A stretch of 64,000 bases of DNA from Rhodobium orientis (GTDB lineage: Bacteria; Pseudomonadota; Alphaproteobacteria; Rhizobiales; Rhodobiaceae), in NCBI RefSeq assembly GCF_003258835.1, contig NZ_NPEV01000009.1, positions 1-64,000 of the forward strand, written 5' to 3'. The translations under genes were made by a program, and so were the position numbers. Each line of letters starts with the position of its first letter. Within the stretch, counting starts at the first letter, position 1. The notes beneath the pieces are model-generated. The model was given only the letters and a program-made list of their open reading frames with translations. It was not told the origin of the DNA and did no database searches. Positions 19,798 through 33,156 of this stretch are shown one piece after another.

Positions 19798-20636
19798 TCG
19801 GTCTGGCTTTTTTGTTGGCTCGGGTCGCCGTCGATGGAAAGGGGCGCGGCAAAGCCACCGGCGGGTTTGAGCGGGGGGAGGCCGGCGTCCGTTGCGAAGG
19901 TCTCCGGGTCGCGGTCGGTCGCAAGCGCAAAGAGCGTGCCGGCCGGTGTCGCCGCGAGGATGTCGACTCCGGAAAGGGCGTCAAGGGCTTCCGGTCCGGC
20001 CGCGGTCGCATAGCAGCGCCATTCCGGCGGCGTCGGATCGTCGAGCGGGTTGGAGATGACGACGGCGGGAAGGTCCGCCGGCCGGTCGTTTGAGGTGAAG
20101 AAGGGAAGCCGCGCGATGATGCGCGGGCCGTCCGGCCGGGTGAGGCCCTGCCACCAGGGCGTCTCGCCATCGACCAGGGGGACGAGGGCGAGATCGGTTT
20201 CGGATGCCGCGACCGACGCTATCGCGGCATCGGCATCAAGCGCCTCCAGCAGCGGCACGTTGAAGCCGAAATAGAAGCGGGCGACGTCGCGCAGCTCGCT
20301 CGGCCGGCGGTCGGTCGGCATGTGCAGGCGGTAGGGCGCCTGGAGGAATGTGAAGGTGGAGATGATCTCGCGCCAGAGATATTCGACCGTCACCAGCGGC
20401 AGGGTGCCGTGGTGGCGCCCGGCGAAGCGGCGCATCATCGACGCCTCGCGGGCCGGGCGGAAGGCGGCGCCCTTGCGGCCGCCCTGCTTGGCGGCGATCA
20501 GTTCGTCGATGATCGAGGAGCGCTCGATCAGGAGATCGTGCATCTCAGCGTCGATGGTGTCGATGCGCTGGCGCAGGCGCGCCAGGCTCGCCTGGCGGTC
20601 GGTCGCGGATGCCGTATCGCGTGTGTCGTCGCTCAT
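19794..20636 (-). CDS. Chorismate mutase with C-terminal extension
   Basis: A 280-residue protein. Residues ~17-105 form an AroQ-type helical chorismate mutase ([38 protein letters not shown]), converting chorismate to prephenate. Residues 110-280 form a second domain whose fold resembles the start of a prephenate dehydratase/periplasmic-binding type region ([17 protein letters not shown]) but lacks an obvious TRF catalytic motif. I call it a mutase with an uncharacterised regulatory-like domain. Start is ATG 20636. Frames continuing to 20846 lack similarity. It is the first gene of the operon. Confidence 0.85.
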   Translation of the reverse strand: MSDDTRDTASATDRQASLARLRQRIDTIDAEMHDLLIERSSIIDELIAAKQGGRKGAAFRPAREASMMRRFAGRHHGTLPLVTVEYLWREIISTFTFLQAPYRLHMPTDRRPSELRDVARFYFGFNVPLLEALDADAAIASVAASETDLALVPLVDGETPWWQGLTRPDGPRIIARLPFFTSNDRPADLPAVVISNPLDDPTPPEWRCYATAAGPEALDALSGVDILAATPAGTLFALATDRDPETFATDAGLPPLKPAGGFAAPLSIDGDPSQQKSQTE

Positions 20637-20799
20637 GTAACCGGTTCGTCGCGATCCCTTGCCGGAATCGCCGCCGTTCTTGGGGGTGAAGGGACGGGCG
20701 GGGACGAGGTCGCCGCCAAGCGCCAAGTCATAGGCAGATGCGCGCCGAAAATCAAAAAAAACCGACCGACGGCCGGGCGGCGGGGCGGCTCCGGTCGGC

Positions 20800-21549
20800 T
20801 CAGCCTTTCGAGCGGGAGGCGCCGCGGGGGGCGGCCTGGGGTGCAAAGACCGGGCGGAACACGGCCTTGGCCCGCGACGGCTTCAGCTTGATGCCCTTCA
20901 TCACCTTCTTTTCCGCCTCCACGACGAGGACGCCGGCAAGGGCGGGCCAGAGCTTCTGGCCGAGCCGTTCGCTGGTGCGGGCATAGCGCAGCAGCAGGCG
21001 CCGTGAGGAGGGCGCGAAATGCAGCGCCTCGCTCCAGGCGACCGGGGTGAGCATGGCGTCCTCCAGGAAGGCGGTGAGCTGGCCGCTGCTGAACGGACGA
21101 CCGTAGCCGAAGGGGGTGCCTTCGGTCTGCGCCCACAGGCCGCGGCGCGCCGGCACGACGATCAAGAGGCGCCCGCCCGGCACCAGCACGCGCCAGGCCT
21201 CGCGCAGCACGGCGCCCGGATTGTCGGCCATTTCCAGGCCATGGACGGCGATGATGCGGTCGATGGAGCCGTCGGGCAGCGGCCAGGCGTCCTCGTCGAC
21301 GAGGCCGGCGACGTTGGGGCCTTCCGGCGGCCAGGCAATGACGCCCTGGGGTGCCGGCATGAAGGCGATGACACGTTCGGATTCGGCCAGGAACGGGCGC
21401 AGATAGGGCGTCGCGAAGCCGATGCCGAGGACGCGGTCGCCGGCAACCTTGGGCCAGATTTCCCGCAGCCGGGCGCTCACCACCGAGCGTACCATGCGCC
21501 CGAGCGGCTGCTCGTAAAAGCCCTTCATGTGCAGGACATCGACATACAT
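20800..21549 (-). CDS. Class I SAM-dependent methyltransferase
   Basis: A 249-residue cytoplasmic protein with a methyltransferase fold. The SAM motif is degenerate (VLGIGFATPYLRPF, where GxGxG is usual), followed by an acidic turn (VDEDAWPLPDGSIDRIIAVHGLE) and a Pro-Gly loop (WRVLVPGGRLLIVVPAR). The C-terminus is basic (KLKPSRAKAVFRP). It is usually found back to back with gloB in Hyphomicrobiales, as here. The substrate is unknown. I chose ATG 21549 (MYVDVLHMKGFYEQPLG). A start at 21594 would add 15 residues. Confidence 0.85.
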   Translation of the reverse strand: MYVDVLHMKGFYEQPLGRMVRSVVSARLREIWPKVAGDRVLGIGFATPYLRPFLAESERVIAFMPAPQGVIAWPPEGPNVAGLVDEDAWPLPDGSIDRIIAVHGLEMADNPGAVLREAWRVLVPGGRLLIVVPARRGLWAQTEGTPFGYGRPFSSGQLTAFLEDAMLTPVAWSEALHFAPSSRRLLLRYARTSERLGQKLWPALAGVLVVEAEKKVMKGIKLKPSRAKAVFRPVFAPQAAPRGASRSKG

Positions 21550-21675
21550 CGCTGGACCGTCCGCTGCCAAGAACCCTACGACATTACCCGGCACGCCCGA
21601 CTGCGCAAGAGGTGGACAGTCCGGCGGGCGCAGGTCACCATGGCGCCCTCACCAACAACGACGAAGGGGGCGACG

Positions 21676-22449
21676 ATGTCGGCAATCGAGGTTCACCAGT
21701 TTGCGTGCCTGTCAGATAATTACGCGGTGCTGGTTCACAATCCGGCAACGGCGGCAACGCTCCTGATCGATGCGCCGGAGGAGGGGCCCGTCCGCGCGGC
21801 GCTGGCCGAGACCGGCTGGACGCTGACCCACATCCTCGTCACCCACCATCACTGGGACCACACGCAGGGCATCGCGGCGCTGAAGGCGGAGACCGGCTGC
21901 GCGGTGATCGGACCGGCAGCCGAAGAGGCCAAGATCAAGACCCTCGACGAGACGGTGGGCGACGGCGACGTCATCCATCCGGGCGGCATCGAGGTCCGGG
22001 CGGTCGCAACGCCGGGTCACACGCTCGGGCAGATCTCCTACTACCTGCCGGAGCCGGGCGTCGCGTTCACCGGCGACACGCTGTTCTCGCTCGGCTGCGG
22101 GCGGGTGTTCGAGGGCGATGCGACGATGATGTGGGGCTCCATGCAGCGCCTGATGCAGCGCATCCCGGATGAGGCGAAGATCTATTGCGGCCACGAATAC
22201 ACCCTGGCCAACGCCAAGTTCGCCATCACCGTCGATCCGGACAATGCGGCGCTGAAGGAGCGGCTGTCGGAGGTCGAGGACTTGCGCAAGCGCGGCGTGC
22301 CGACCCTGCCGACGACGATGGCGCGGGAAAAGGCGACCAACCCGTTCCTTCGGGCGAAGGATCCGGCGATCCGCTCGCATCTGAAGATGGCGTCCGCCGA
22401 GGACGCGGCGGTGTTCGGCGAAATCCGCTCGCGCAAGGACAATGCGTAA
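21676..22449 (+). CDS. gloB: Hydroxyacylglutathione hydrolase (glyoxalase II)
   Basis: A 257-residue metallo-beta-lactamase-fold enzyme hydrolysing S-lactoylglutathione to lactate and glutathione, the last step of methylglyoxal detoxification. The metal site THHHWDH is at residues 56-62. Further ligands are in TPGHTLG and TGDTLF. The CGHEYT and NPFLR segments typical of glyoxalase II are present. ATG 21676 follows an AAGGGGG ribosome-binding site. An in-frame ATG at 21640 is weaker. Its stop overlaps the start of the cupin gene by one base (TAATG), so the two are co-translated. Confidence 0.95.
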   Translation: MSAIEVHQFACLSDNYAVLVHNPATAATLLIDAPEEGPVRAALAETGWTLTHILVTHHHWDHTQGIAALKAETGCAVIGPAAEEAKIKTLDETVGDGDVIHPGGIEVRAVATPGHTLGQISYYLPEPGVAFTGDTLFSLGCGRVFEGDATMMWGSMQRLMQRIPDEAKIYCGHEYTLANAKFAITVDPDNAALKERLSEVEDLRKRGVPTLPTTMAREKATNPFLRAKDPAIRSHLKMASAEDAAVFGEIRSRKDNA

Positions 22450-22916
22450 TGACCCTCCGCGACCCCTATCGCGGGCTTTCCGCCGAAGACGTCGCGCGCA
22501 TGCTCGATCTGGCGCCGCACCCGGAGGGCGGCTATTTCCGCGAGACCTTCCGGGATGCCGAGGCGCGGGACGGACGGGCGCAGTCGACGGCGATCTATTA
22601 CCTGCTCGGCGCCGGCGACGTCTCGGCCTGGCACCGGGTCGATGCGGTGGAGGTCTGGCACTGGTACGCGGGCGCGCCGCTGGTGCTGACGATCTCGGAA
22701 AATGGCCACGACGCGGCGGCCGCCCATCTCGGCGCGGGCATCGCCAGCGGCGAGCGGCCGCAGATCGTGGTGCCGCGGCATGCCTGGCAGACGGCGACCT
22801 CGCTCGGCGCCTGGACCCTGGTCGGCTGCACGGTGGCGCCCGGTTTCCTGTTCGAGGGCTTCGAGATGGCGCCGGCGGACTGGCGGCCCGAACCGCGCGC
22901 GCCGAAACCCCGGTAA
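22449..22916 (+). CDS. Cupin protein, DUF985 family
   Basis: A 155-residue protein with the DUF985 pattern: LDLAPHPEGGYFRETFRD (20-37), STAIYYLLGAGDVSAWHRVD and VWHWYAGAPL, then RHAWQTATSLGAWTLVGCTVAPGF. These form a small cupin barrel. The biochemical role is not established for the family, although sugar or nucleotide-sugar binding has been suggested from structures. It is coupled to gloB by a one-base stop/start overlap. Confidence 0.9.
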   Translation: MTLRDPYRGLSAEDVARMLDLAPHPEGGYFRETFRDAEARDGRAQSTAIYYLLGAGDVSAWHRVDAVEVWHWYAGAPLVLTISENGHDAAAAHLGAGIASGERPQIVVPRHAWQTATSLGAWTLVGCTVAPGFLFEGFEMAPADWRPEPRAPKPR

Positions 22917-23098
22917 ACTGCTTAGATCGTTGACGTAAGCGTAATCGTTGAAACTACGATGGACAGCGTCAATCCACCGCAGGCAAGCGCGATTCAGGCC
23001 GGATTTCCGCTCTTTTTCAGCCTGCGACATTTTGACATAGGTGGGCGCGGAAAACGGCGGCATACATCCGAATATTAGAAATACCTGTTTCAACTGAA

Positions 23099-23119
23099 AG
23101 GGAGCCGGACGGGCTCCCT
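23099..23119. other. Stable hairpin before the sulfide:quinone oxidoreductase gene
   Basis: A perfect 8-bp inverted repeat AGGGAGCC / GGCTCCCT (23099-23106 and 23112-23119) with a 5-base loop. No T tract follows, so an ordinary terminator is doubtful. It could end the gloB-cupin transcript by another route or act in the leader of the next gene. The rest of 22917-23213 shows nothing else I can assign. Confidence 0.45.
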
Positions 23120-23213
23120 GCAAACGTCTTGCTGGTCTTCTCTCCGTTTATCGACAAGGATGTCCGTAGTTGCACCCGCTGAAAAGGGTGCCGCGTTGAT
23201 AACGGAGAAAAAA

Positions 23214-24500
23214 ATGGCACATGTAGTTGTCCTGGGAGGAGGCTTGGGCGGTGTTTCGGCGGCATATGAGGTTCGCCAGGCCCTGCGCAAGGAGCACAAG
23301 GTTACCGTCGTTTCCAAGAACTCCTTCTTTCAATTCACCCCGTCCAATCCCTGGGTCGCCGTCAAGTGGCGCACCAAGAAGGCGATCACCGTGGAGCTCG
23401 AGCCGGTGCTGAAGCGGCACAGCATCGACTTCATCTGCAATCCGGCCGCCAAGCTCCTGCCGGAGGAGAACCGCATCGTCCTGGAAGACGGCGCCGACGT
23501 CTCCTACGACTACCTGATCATCGCGACCGGTCCGGAACTGGCCTTCGACGAGATCGAGGGCCTCGGCCCGCATGGCGGCTATACCCAGTCGGTGTGCGAC
23601 GTCGACCACGCGGTCTCGGCTTCGGAGACCTGGGACACATTCTGCGCCGATCCCGGCCCGATCGTCTGCGGCGCCGTGCAGGGTGCGTCCTGCTACGGCC
23701 CGGCCTACGAGTTCGCGCTGATCATGGACACGGACCTGCGCAAGAAGAAGATCCGCGACAAGGTGCCGATGACCTTCGTCACCGCCGAGCCCTATGTCGG
23801 TCATCTCGGCCTCGGCGGCGTCGGCGACACCAAGGGGCTCCTGGAATCGGGCCTGCGCGAGCGGCACATCCGCTGGATCTGCAACGCCAAGGTCGCCAAG
23901 GTCGAAGACGGCACAATACACGTCATCGAGCACAACGACGACGGCTCGGTGAAGAAGGAGCACGAGCTGCCGTTCAAATACTCCATGATGCTGCCGGCGT
24001 TCCGGGGCATCGGCGCCGTGCGCGACATCGAGGGCCTGGTCAATCCGCGCGGCTTCATCGTCGTCGACAAGCACCAGCGGAACCCGAAATATCCGAACGT
24101 CTTCGGCGTCGGCGTGTGCATCGCGATTGCGCCGCTGGAGGCGACCGCGGTTCCGGTCGGCGTGCCGAAGACCGGCTACATGATCGAGAGCATGGTGACG
24201 GCGACCGCCCTCAATATCGGCGAGATCATCGCCGGCCAGCAGCCGACCCACGAGGCGTCGTGGAACGCGATCTGTCTCGCCGATTTCGGCGACACCGGCA
24301 TCGCCTTCGTGGCGCTGCCGCAGAACCCGCCGCGCAACGTCAACTGGTCGTCGAGCGGGCGCTGGGTGCATCTGGCCAAGATCGCCTTCGAGAAGTACTT
24401 CCTGCGCAAGGTGCGCAAGGGCTCGACCGAACCCTACTACGAGAAGGTCGTGCTGCAGCTTCTCGACATCGGCAAGCTGAAGGAAAAGGTGCTCGGGTAG
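23214..24500 (+). CDS. sqr: Sulfide:quinone oxidoreductase-like flavoprotein
   Basis: A 428-residue FAD enzyme of the SQR/FCSD family. It would oxidise sulfide to polysulfide or sulfur and reduce the membrane quinone pool. It starts MAHVVVLGGGLGGVSAAYE (FAD-binding GxGxxG) and keeps IIATGPE (103-108). Cysteines at 128, 160 and 354 match almost exactly the spacing of the three essential cysteines of the Rhodobacter capsulatus enzyme (127, 159, 353). The C-terminal ~40 residues are amphipathic and basic, suited to membrane attachment. ATG 23214 follows AACGGAGAAAA. It stands alone and is closed by a terminator. Confidence 0.85.
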   Translation: MAHVVVLGGGLGGVSAAYEVRQALRKEHKVTVVSKNSFFQFTPSNPWVAVKWRTKKAITVELEPVLKRHSIDFICNPAAKLLPEENRIVLEDGADVSYDYLIIATGPELAFDEIEGLGPHGGYTQSVCDVDHAVSASETWDTFCADPGPIVCGAVQGASCYGPAYEFALIMDTDLRKKKIRDKVPMTFVTAEPYVGHLGLGGVGDTKGLLESGLRERHIRWICNAKVAKVEDGTIHVIEHNDDGSVKKEHELPFKYSMMLPAFRGIGAVRDIEGLVNPRGFIVVDKHQRNPKYPNVFGVGVCIAIAPLEATAVPVGVPKTGYMIESMVTATALNIGEIIAGQQPTHEASWNAICLADFGDTGIAFVALPQNPPRNVNWSSSGRWVHLAKIAFEKYFLRKVRKGSTEPYYEKVVLQLLDIGKLKEKVLG

Positions 24501-24530
24501 TTCCGGGGTACTCTGTTGCGAATATCAGCG

Positions 24531-24561
24531 CCGCGTCCGGTCCTCCGGGCGCGGTTTTTTT
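24531..24561 (+). terminator. Rho-independent terminator after sqr
   Basis: A stem CCGCGTCCGG / CCGGGCGCGG (24531-24540 and 24545-24554, one G-T wobble) with a TCCT loop and seven T (24555-24561). Confidence 0.88.
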
Positions 24562-24583
24562 GCTGTATGCATGCTGCACAGAC

Positions 24584-26571
<1,988 letters not shown>

Positions 26572-27294
26572 TCAGACCATATATTGGCCGCCATTGGCGG
26601 ACAGCGTCGAGCCGGTGATGAAGCCGGCATCCTCGGAGGCGAGGAAGACGACGCAGCGGGCGATTTCCTCGGGCTCGCCGAGGCGGCCGACCGGGATCAT
26701 GCCGATGATGGACTCCAGCACCTTTTCCGGCACGGCGCGGACCATCTCCGTGCCGATATAGCCCGGGGAGATGGCGTTGACGGTGATGCCCTTACGGGCG
26801 CCTTCCTGGGCCAGCGCCTTGGTCAAGCCGATCTCGCCGGCCTTGGCGGCGGAATAGTTGGACTGGCCCATCTGGCCCTTCTGGCCGTTGACGGAGGAGA
26901 TGCTGATGACGCGCCCGAAGCTGCGCTCGCGCATGCCTTCCCAGACCTGGCGCGTCATGTTGAACAGCGCGTTCAGATTGGTGTCGATGACGGCGGACCA
27001 CTGCTCGGGCGTCATCTTGTGGAACATGCCGTCGCGGGTGATGCCGGCATTGTTGACCAGCACGTCGACCGGGCCGAGATCGGCCTCGACCTTGGCGACG
27101 CCTTCGGCGCAAGCGTCGAAATCGGAGACGTCCCACTTGTAGACCGGGATGCCGGTTTCTTCGTGGAATTTGGACGCGGCCTCGTCATTGCCGGCATAGG
27201 TGGCGGCGACGGAATAGCCGGCGTCCTTCAAGGCTTTGGAAATGGCGGCACCGATGCCCCTGGTGCCGCCGGTGACGATTGCAACTTTACCCAT
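26572..27294 (-). CDS. phbB: Acetoacetyl-CoA reductase
   Basis: A 240-residue NADPH-dependent short-chain dehydrogenase giving (R)-3-hydroxybutyryl-CoA for PHB synthesis. The cofactor motif TGGTRGIG is at 8-15, NNAG near 85, and the catalytic Ser/Tyr/Lys in SSVNG and NYSAAKAG. The C-terminal SANGGQYMV is standard. It has a strong GAGGAAACAGAT site before ATG 27294. It lies downstream of phbA, but a terminator-like hairpin (27352-27380) separates the two. Confidence 0.96.
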   Translation of the reverse strand: MGKVAIVTGGTRGIGAAISKALKDAGYSVAATYAGNDEAASKFHEETGIPVYKWDVSDFDACAEGVAKVEADLGPVDVLVNNAGITRDGMFHKMTPEQWSAVIDTNLNALFNMTRQVWEGMRERSFGRVISISSVNGQKGQMGQSNYSAAKAGEIGLTKALAQEGARKGITVNAISPGYIGTEMVRAVPEKVLESIIGMIPVGRLGEPEEIARCVVFLASEDAGFITGSTLSANGGQYMV

Positions 27295-27351
27295 ATCTGT
27301 TTCCTCACTGTTCGTTTTTGTGTTTGTGATTGTGCCGGCCCGTCGAAATAG

Positions 27352-27380
27352 AAAACCCGCGGCGGGCCGACCGCCGCGGG
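27352..27380 (-). terminator. Intercistronic hairpin between phbA and phbB
   Basis: A perfect 10-bp inverted repeat CCCGCGGCGG / CCGCCGCGGG (27356-27365 and 27371-27380). On the minus strand it is followed by TTTTCTATTTC, as in a weak rho-independent terminator. It would lower or uncouple phbB relative to phbA, or protect the phbA 3' end. Confidence 0.7.
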
Positions 27381-27396
27381 CGCTATCATTGGGAGA

Positions 27397-28578
27397 TCAG
27401 CGCTCGAGGCAGAGCGCGACGCCCATGCCGCCGCCGATGCAAAGGGTGGCAAGGCCTTTTTTGGCGTCGCGGCGCTTCATCTCGTGCAAGAGGGTGACGA
27501 GGACGCGGGCGCCGGAGGCGCCGATCGGATGGCCGATGGCGATGGCGCCGCCGTTGACGTTGACGATGTCGGTGTTCCAGCCCATGTCCTTGTTGACTGC
27601 GCAGGCCTGGGCGGCGAAGGCCTCGTTGGCCTCGACGAGGTCGAGGTCGTCGACCGACCAGCCGGCCTTTTCCAGGGCCTTGCGGGAGGCCGGGATCGGG
27701 CCGGTGCCCATGATCGCCGGATCGACGCCGGCGGTCGCCCAGGACTTGATGCGGGCCAGCGGCTCCAGACCGCGCTTTTCGGCCTCGGCGGCGGACATCA
27801 GGACGATGGCGGCGGCGCCGTCATTGATGCCGGAGGCGTTGCCGGCGGTCACGGTGCCGTCCTTGGAAAAGGCCGGGCGCAGCTTGGCGACGCCGTCGAT
27901 GGTGGCGCCGAGGCGGATATATTCGTCGTCCTCCACGACGCGCTCCTTGCGCCGTTCGACGACGGTGACCGGGACGATCTCGTCCTTGAACCGGCCCGCC
28001 TTCTGGGCCTCCTCGGCCTTGTTCTGGGAGGCGACGGCGAAGGCGTCCTGCTCGTCGCGGGTGAGCTGCCACTGGGTTGCGACGTTCTCGGCCGTGTTGC
28101 CCATGTGGTAGCCGTTGAAGGCGTCCCACAGGCCGTCCTTGATCATGGAATCGATCATCTTGTAGTCGCCCATCTTGTGGCCGGCCCGAAGGTTGGCGCA
28201 GTGCGGGGCGAGCGTCATGTTCTCCTGGCCGCCGGCAACGATGATGTCGGCGTCGCCGCACAGGATCTGCTGCATGCCGAGGGCGACGGTGCGAAGGCCC
28301 GAGCCGCAGACCTGGTTGACGATCCATGCGGTGGTCTCGTTCGGCAGGCCGGCGGCGATGGACGCCTGGCGGGCCGGGTTCTGACCCTGTGCTGCGGTCA
28401 GCACCTGGCCGAAGATCACCTCGTCGACGTCTTGCGGGGCAACGGAGGCGCGCTCCAGGGCGGCCTTGATGGCGACCGCGCCGAGTTCGTGCGCAGGGGT
28501 GTTGGAAAACGATCCGTTGAAGCTTCCAACGGGTGTGCGCGCGGCGCTGACGATTACAACTTCACTGGTCTGACCCAT
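27397..28578 (-). CDS. phbA: Acetyl-CoA acetyltransferase (beta-ketothiolase)
   Basis: A 393-residue thiolase condensing two acetyl-CoA to acetoacetyl-CoA, the first step of PHB synthesis. The acyl-enzyme cysteine is in [14 protein letters not shown] (near residue 89), the catalytic His in [14 protein letters not shown], and the second Cys in [11 protein letters not shown] 28578 follows GGGAGGAACGG. Frames open to 28671 add unrelated residues. It is divergent from phaR across a region with a palindrome that may be an operator. Confidence 0.96.
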   Translation of the reverse strand: MGQTSEVVIVSAARTPVGSFNGSFSNTPAHELGAVAIKAALERASVAPQDVDEVIFGQVLTAAQGQNPARQASIAAGLPNETTAWIVNQVCGSGLRTVALGMQQILCGDADIIVAGGQENMTLAPHCANLRAGHKMGDYKMIDSMIKDGLWDAFNGYHMGNTAENVATQWQLTRDEQDAFAVASQNKAEEAQKAGRFKDEIVPVTVVERRKERVVEDDEYIRLGATIDGVAKLRPAFSKDGTVTAGNASGINDGAAAIVLMSAAEAEKRGLEPLARIKSWATAGVDPAIMGTGPIPASRKALEKAGWSVDDLDLVEANEAFAAQACAVNKDMGWNTDIVNVNGGAIAIGHPIGASGARVLVTLLHEMKRRDAKKGLATLCIGGGMGVALCLER

Positions 28579-28932
28579 CCGTTCCTCCCGGGTGTCTGGT
28601 CTTGGGGCATGCTTGCAATAATGGGCGTATCTGGCGGTGGTTAAAACCCACCGTCCCGATGCCGGATACACGGAATAGACCTATCGGTTCCGGTTGAGTC
28701 AACCGTACTATTCGGTGATGCGAACCTTCCCGCTGACGTGGTGGATGCTGCAGCACGGCACGGATTTCCGCGCCGCGCGGCGCCTTTCGGAGCGGCCGAA
28801 ATCGCCCGGTTTCCGTCGCCGGGCAAATCTATTTCTTGCGAGCGGCCGTTTGCGGCGCATAGGATGCCGCAAGTGGTTGTGCGGTGCGGCCGATCGCTAA
28901 ACAACAAGGCAAATCCAAGGGGCAGGGAACGG
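28579..28932. other. phbA / phaR divergent intergenic region
   Basis: No supported gene in 354 bases. It holds a short hairpin CGGTGG-N7-CCACCG (28635-28640 and 28648-28653) in the phbA leader and the palindrome at 28691-28705. The phaR ribosome-binding site GGGGCAGGGAA lies at the right end. Confidence 0.55.
28691..28705. promoter_or_regulatory. Palindrome CGGTTGAGTCAACCG, candidate operator
   Basis: A perfect dyad with 7-bp arms around a central G, located midway between phbA and phaR. Its position suits a site for PhaR or another regulator of PHB genes. The protein that binds is unknown. Confidence 0.45.
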
Positions 28933-29556
28933 ATGGCGAAAACAGAAAAACCGACCGTCATCAAGAAATATGCGAACCGCCGGCTCTACAACACCGGCAC
29001 GAGCACCTATGTGACGCTCGAAGATCTCGCCGAGATGTTGAAGAACGAGGACGATTTCGTCGTCTTCGACGCCAAATCCGGCGACGAGATCACCCGTTCG
29101 GTGCTGACACAGATCATTTTCGAGCAGGAGAGCAAGGGCCAGAACCTTTTGCCGATCGCCTTCCTCAGGCAGCTCATCCGCTTTTACGGCGATTCCATGC
29201 AGACGCTGGTGCCGAGCTACCTGGAATTCTCCATGTCCTCCTTTGCCAAGGAGCAGGAGAAGCTGCGCAAGCAGATGACGGCCTCGATCGGCCAGACCGC
29301 CTTCGAGGCGCTCGAGGACCAGGTGCGGCGCAACACCGACATGTTCGAAAAGGCGATGCGGATGTTCCTGCCGTTCGGCCCTGGCGCGGGCGGCATCGGC
29401 ACCGGCAGCTTCGGCGCCACCGGCACGGGCGGCGAGACCGCCCGTCCGGCCGAAGACGCCAAGCCGGAGGATCCCGCCGACATTTCCGACCTGAAGAAAC
29501 AGCTTTCGCAGATGCAGAAGCAGCTCGACGCGCTTTCCGACAAGAAAGACGACTGA
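28933..29556 (+). CDS. phaR: Polyhydroxyalkanoate synthesis regulator
   Basis: A 207-residue cytoplasmic repressor that binds both DNA and PHB granules and controls phasin and PHB genes. The N-terminal PHB/PHA accumulation regulator domain (residues ~8-70, IKKYANRRLYNTGTSTYVTL) is strongly conserved. A second domain (LTQIIFEQESKGQNLLPIAF) follows. The C-terminal third is Gly/Thr-rich, ending in a short coiled coil (DLKKQLSQMQKQLDAL). ATG 28933 is preceded by GGGGCAGGGAA. Divergent from phbA-phbB. Confidence 0.95.
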   Translation: MAKTEKPTVIKKYANRRLYNTGTSTYVTLEDLAEMLKNEDDFVVFDAKSGDEITRSVLTQIIFEQESKGQNLLPIAFLRQLIRFYGDSMQTLVPSYLEFSMSSFAKEQEKLRKQMTASIGQTAFEALEDQVRRNTDMFEKAMRMFLPFGPGAGGIGTGSFGATGTGGETARPAEDAKPEDPADISDLKKQLSQMQKQLDALSDKKDD

Positions 29557-29680
29557 GACCGACAGGTTGCGGCCCCTGGCGCTGTTCCGGAACGCTTGGA
29601 TCGTTCGGCGACCGGTGCCGGACGTCGCTTGCCTGGGCGATTGACAACGCTCCGGCCGGCGCGCAGTCTGGGCGCCTTCA

Positions 29681-32497
<2,817 letters not shown>

Positions 32498-32501
<4 letters not shown>

Positions 32502-33139
32502 AGGCGTTCGACCTGTCGCTCTACCTTGTGCTCGACCCGCAGCTTTGCGCCGGCATCGGCATGGTGGAAACGGCGCGCCGGGCCGTTTCCGGTGGGGCGA
32601 CGATGGTGCAGTTGCGCGACAAGGAGGGCGGCACCGCCCGGATGATCGAGACCGGGCGGGCCCTGAAGGCGGCTTTAGCCGGCACCGGGGCGCGTCTCAT
32701 CGTCAATGACGACGTTGCGGCGGCGGCCGAGATCGGCGCCGACGGCATCCATGTCGGGCAGGGCGACATGTCCGTTGCCGAGGCGCGCGCCCTCGTCGGG
32801 CCGCACGCCATCCTCGGCCTGTCGGTGGAGACGCCGGAGCTGGCGGCCGCCGTCGACCCGGCGCTGGTCGACTATGTCGGTGCGGGCCCTGTCTTTGCCA
32901 CGCCCACCAAGTCCGACCACGAACGCCCCGTGGGCTTCGAGGGGCTCGCCGCGCAGGTCGCCGCGAGCCCGGTTCCGGCCGTCGCCATCGGCGGGCTGAA
33001 GGTGGAGCATGTGGCGCAGGTCTTTGCGGCGGGGGCAATGGGCCTCGCCGTGGTCTCGGCCATTTGCGGCCGGCCGGACCCGGAGGCCGCGGCGCGGGCC
33101 CTTGCCGAAGAGATTGCGGGGAGCCGGGGCCGGGCCTGA
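32498..33139 (+). CDS. thiE: Thiamin-phosphate synthase
   Basis: A 213-residue TIM-barrel enzyme joining hydroxymethylpyrimidine pyrophosphate and thiazole phosphate. Motifs present: GGATMVQLRDKEGG (phosphate and pyrophosphate binding, near 33-46), LIVNDDVAAAAEIGADGIHVGQGDM, VGAGPVFATPTKSDH and AIGGL. Third gene of the thiCME operon with a four-base overlap to thiM. No thiD is nearby, so the HMP-P kinase must be elsewhere. It ends 17 bases from the convergent GGDEF-EAL gene. Confidence 0.95.
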
Positions 33140-33156
33140 TCGCTCGGGCCTCAGGT

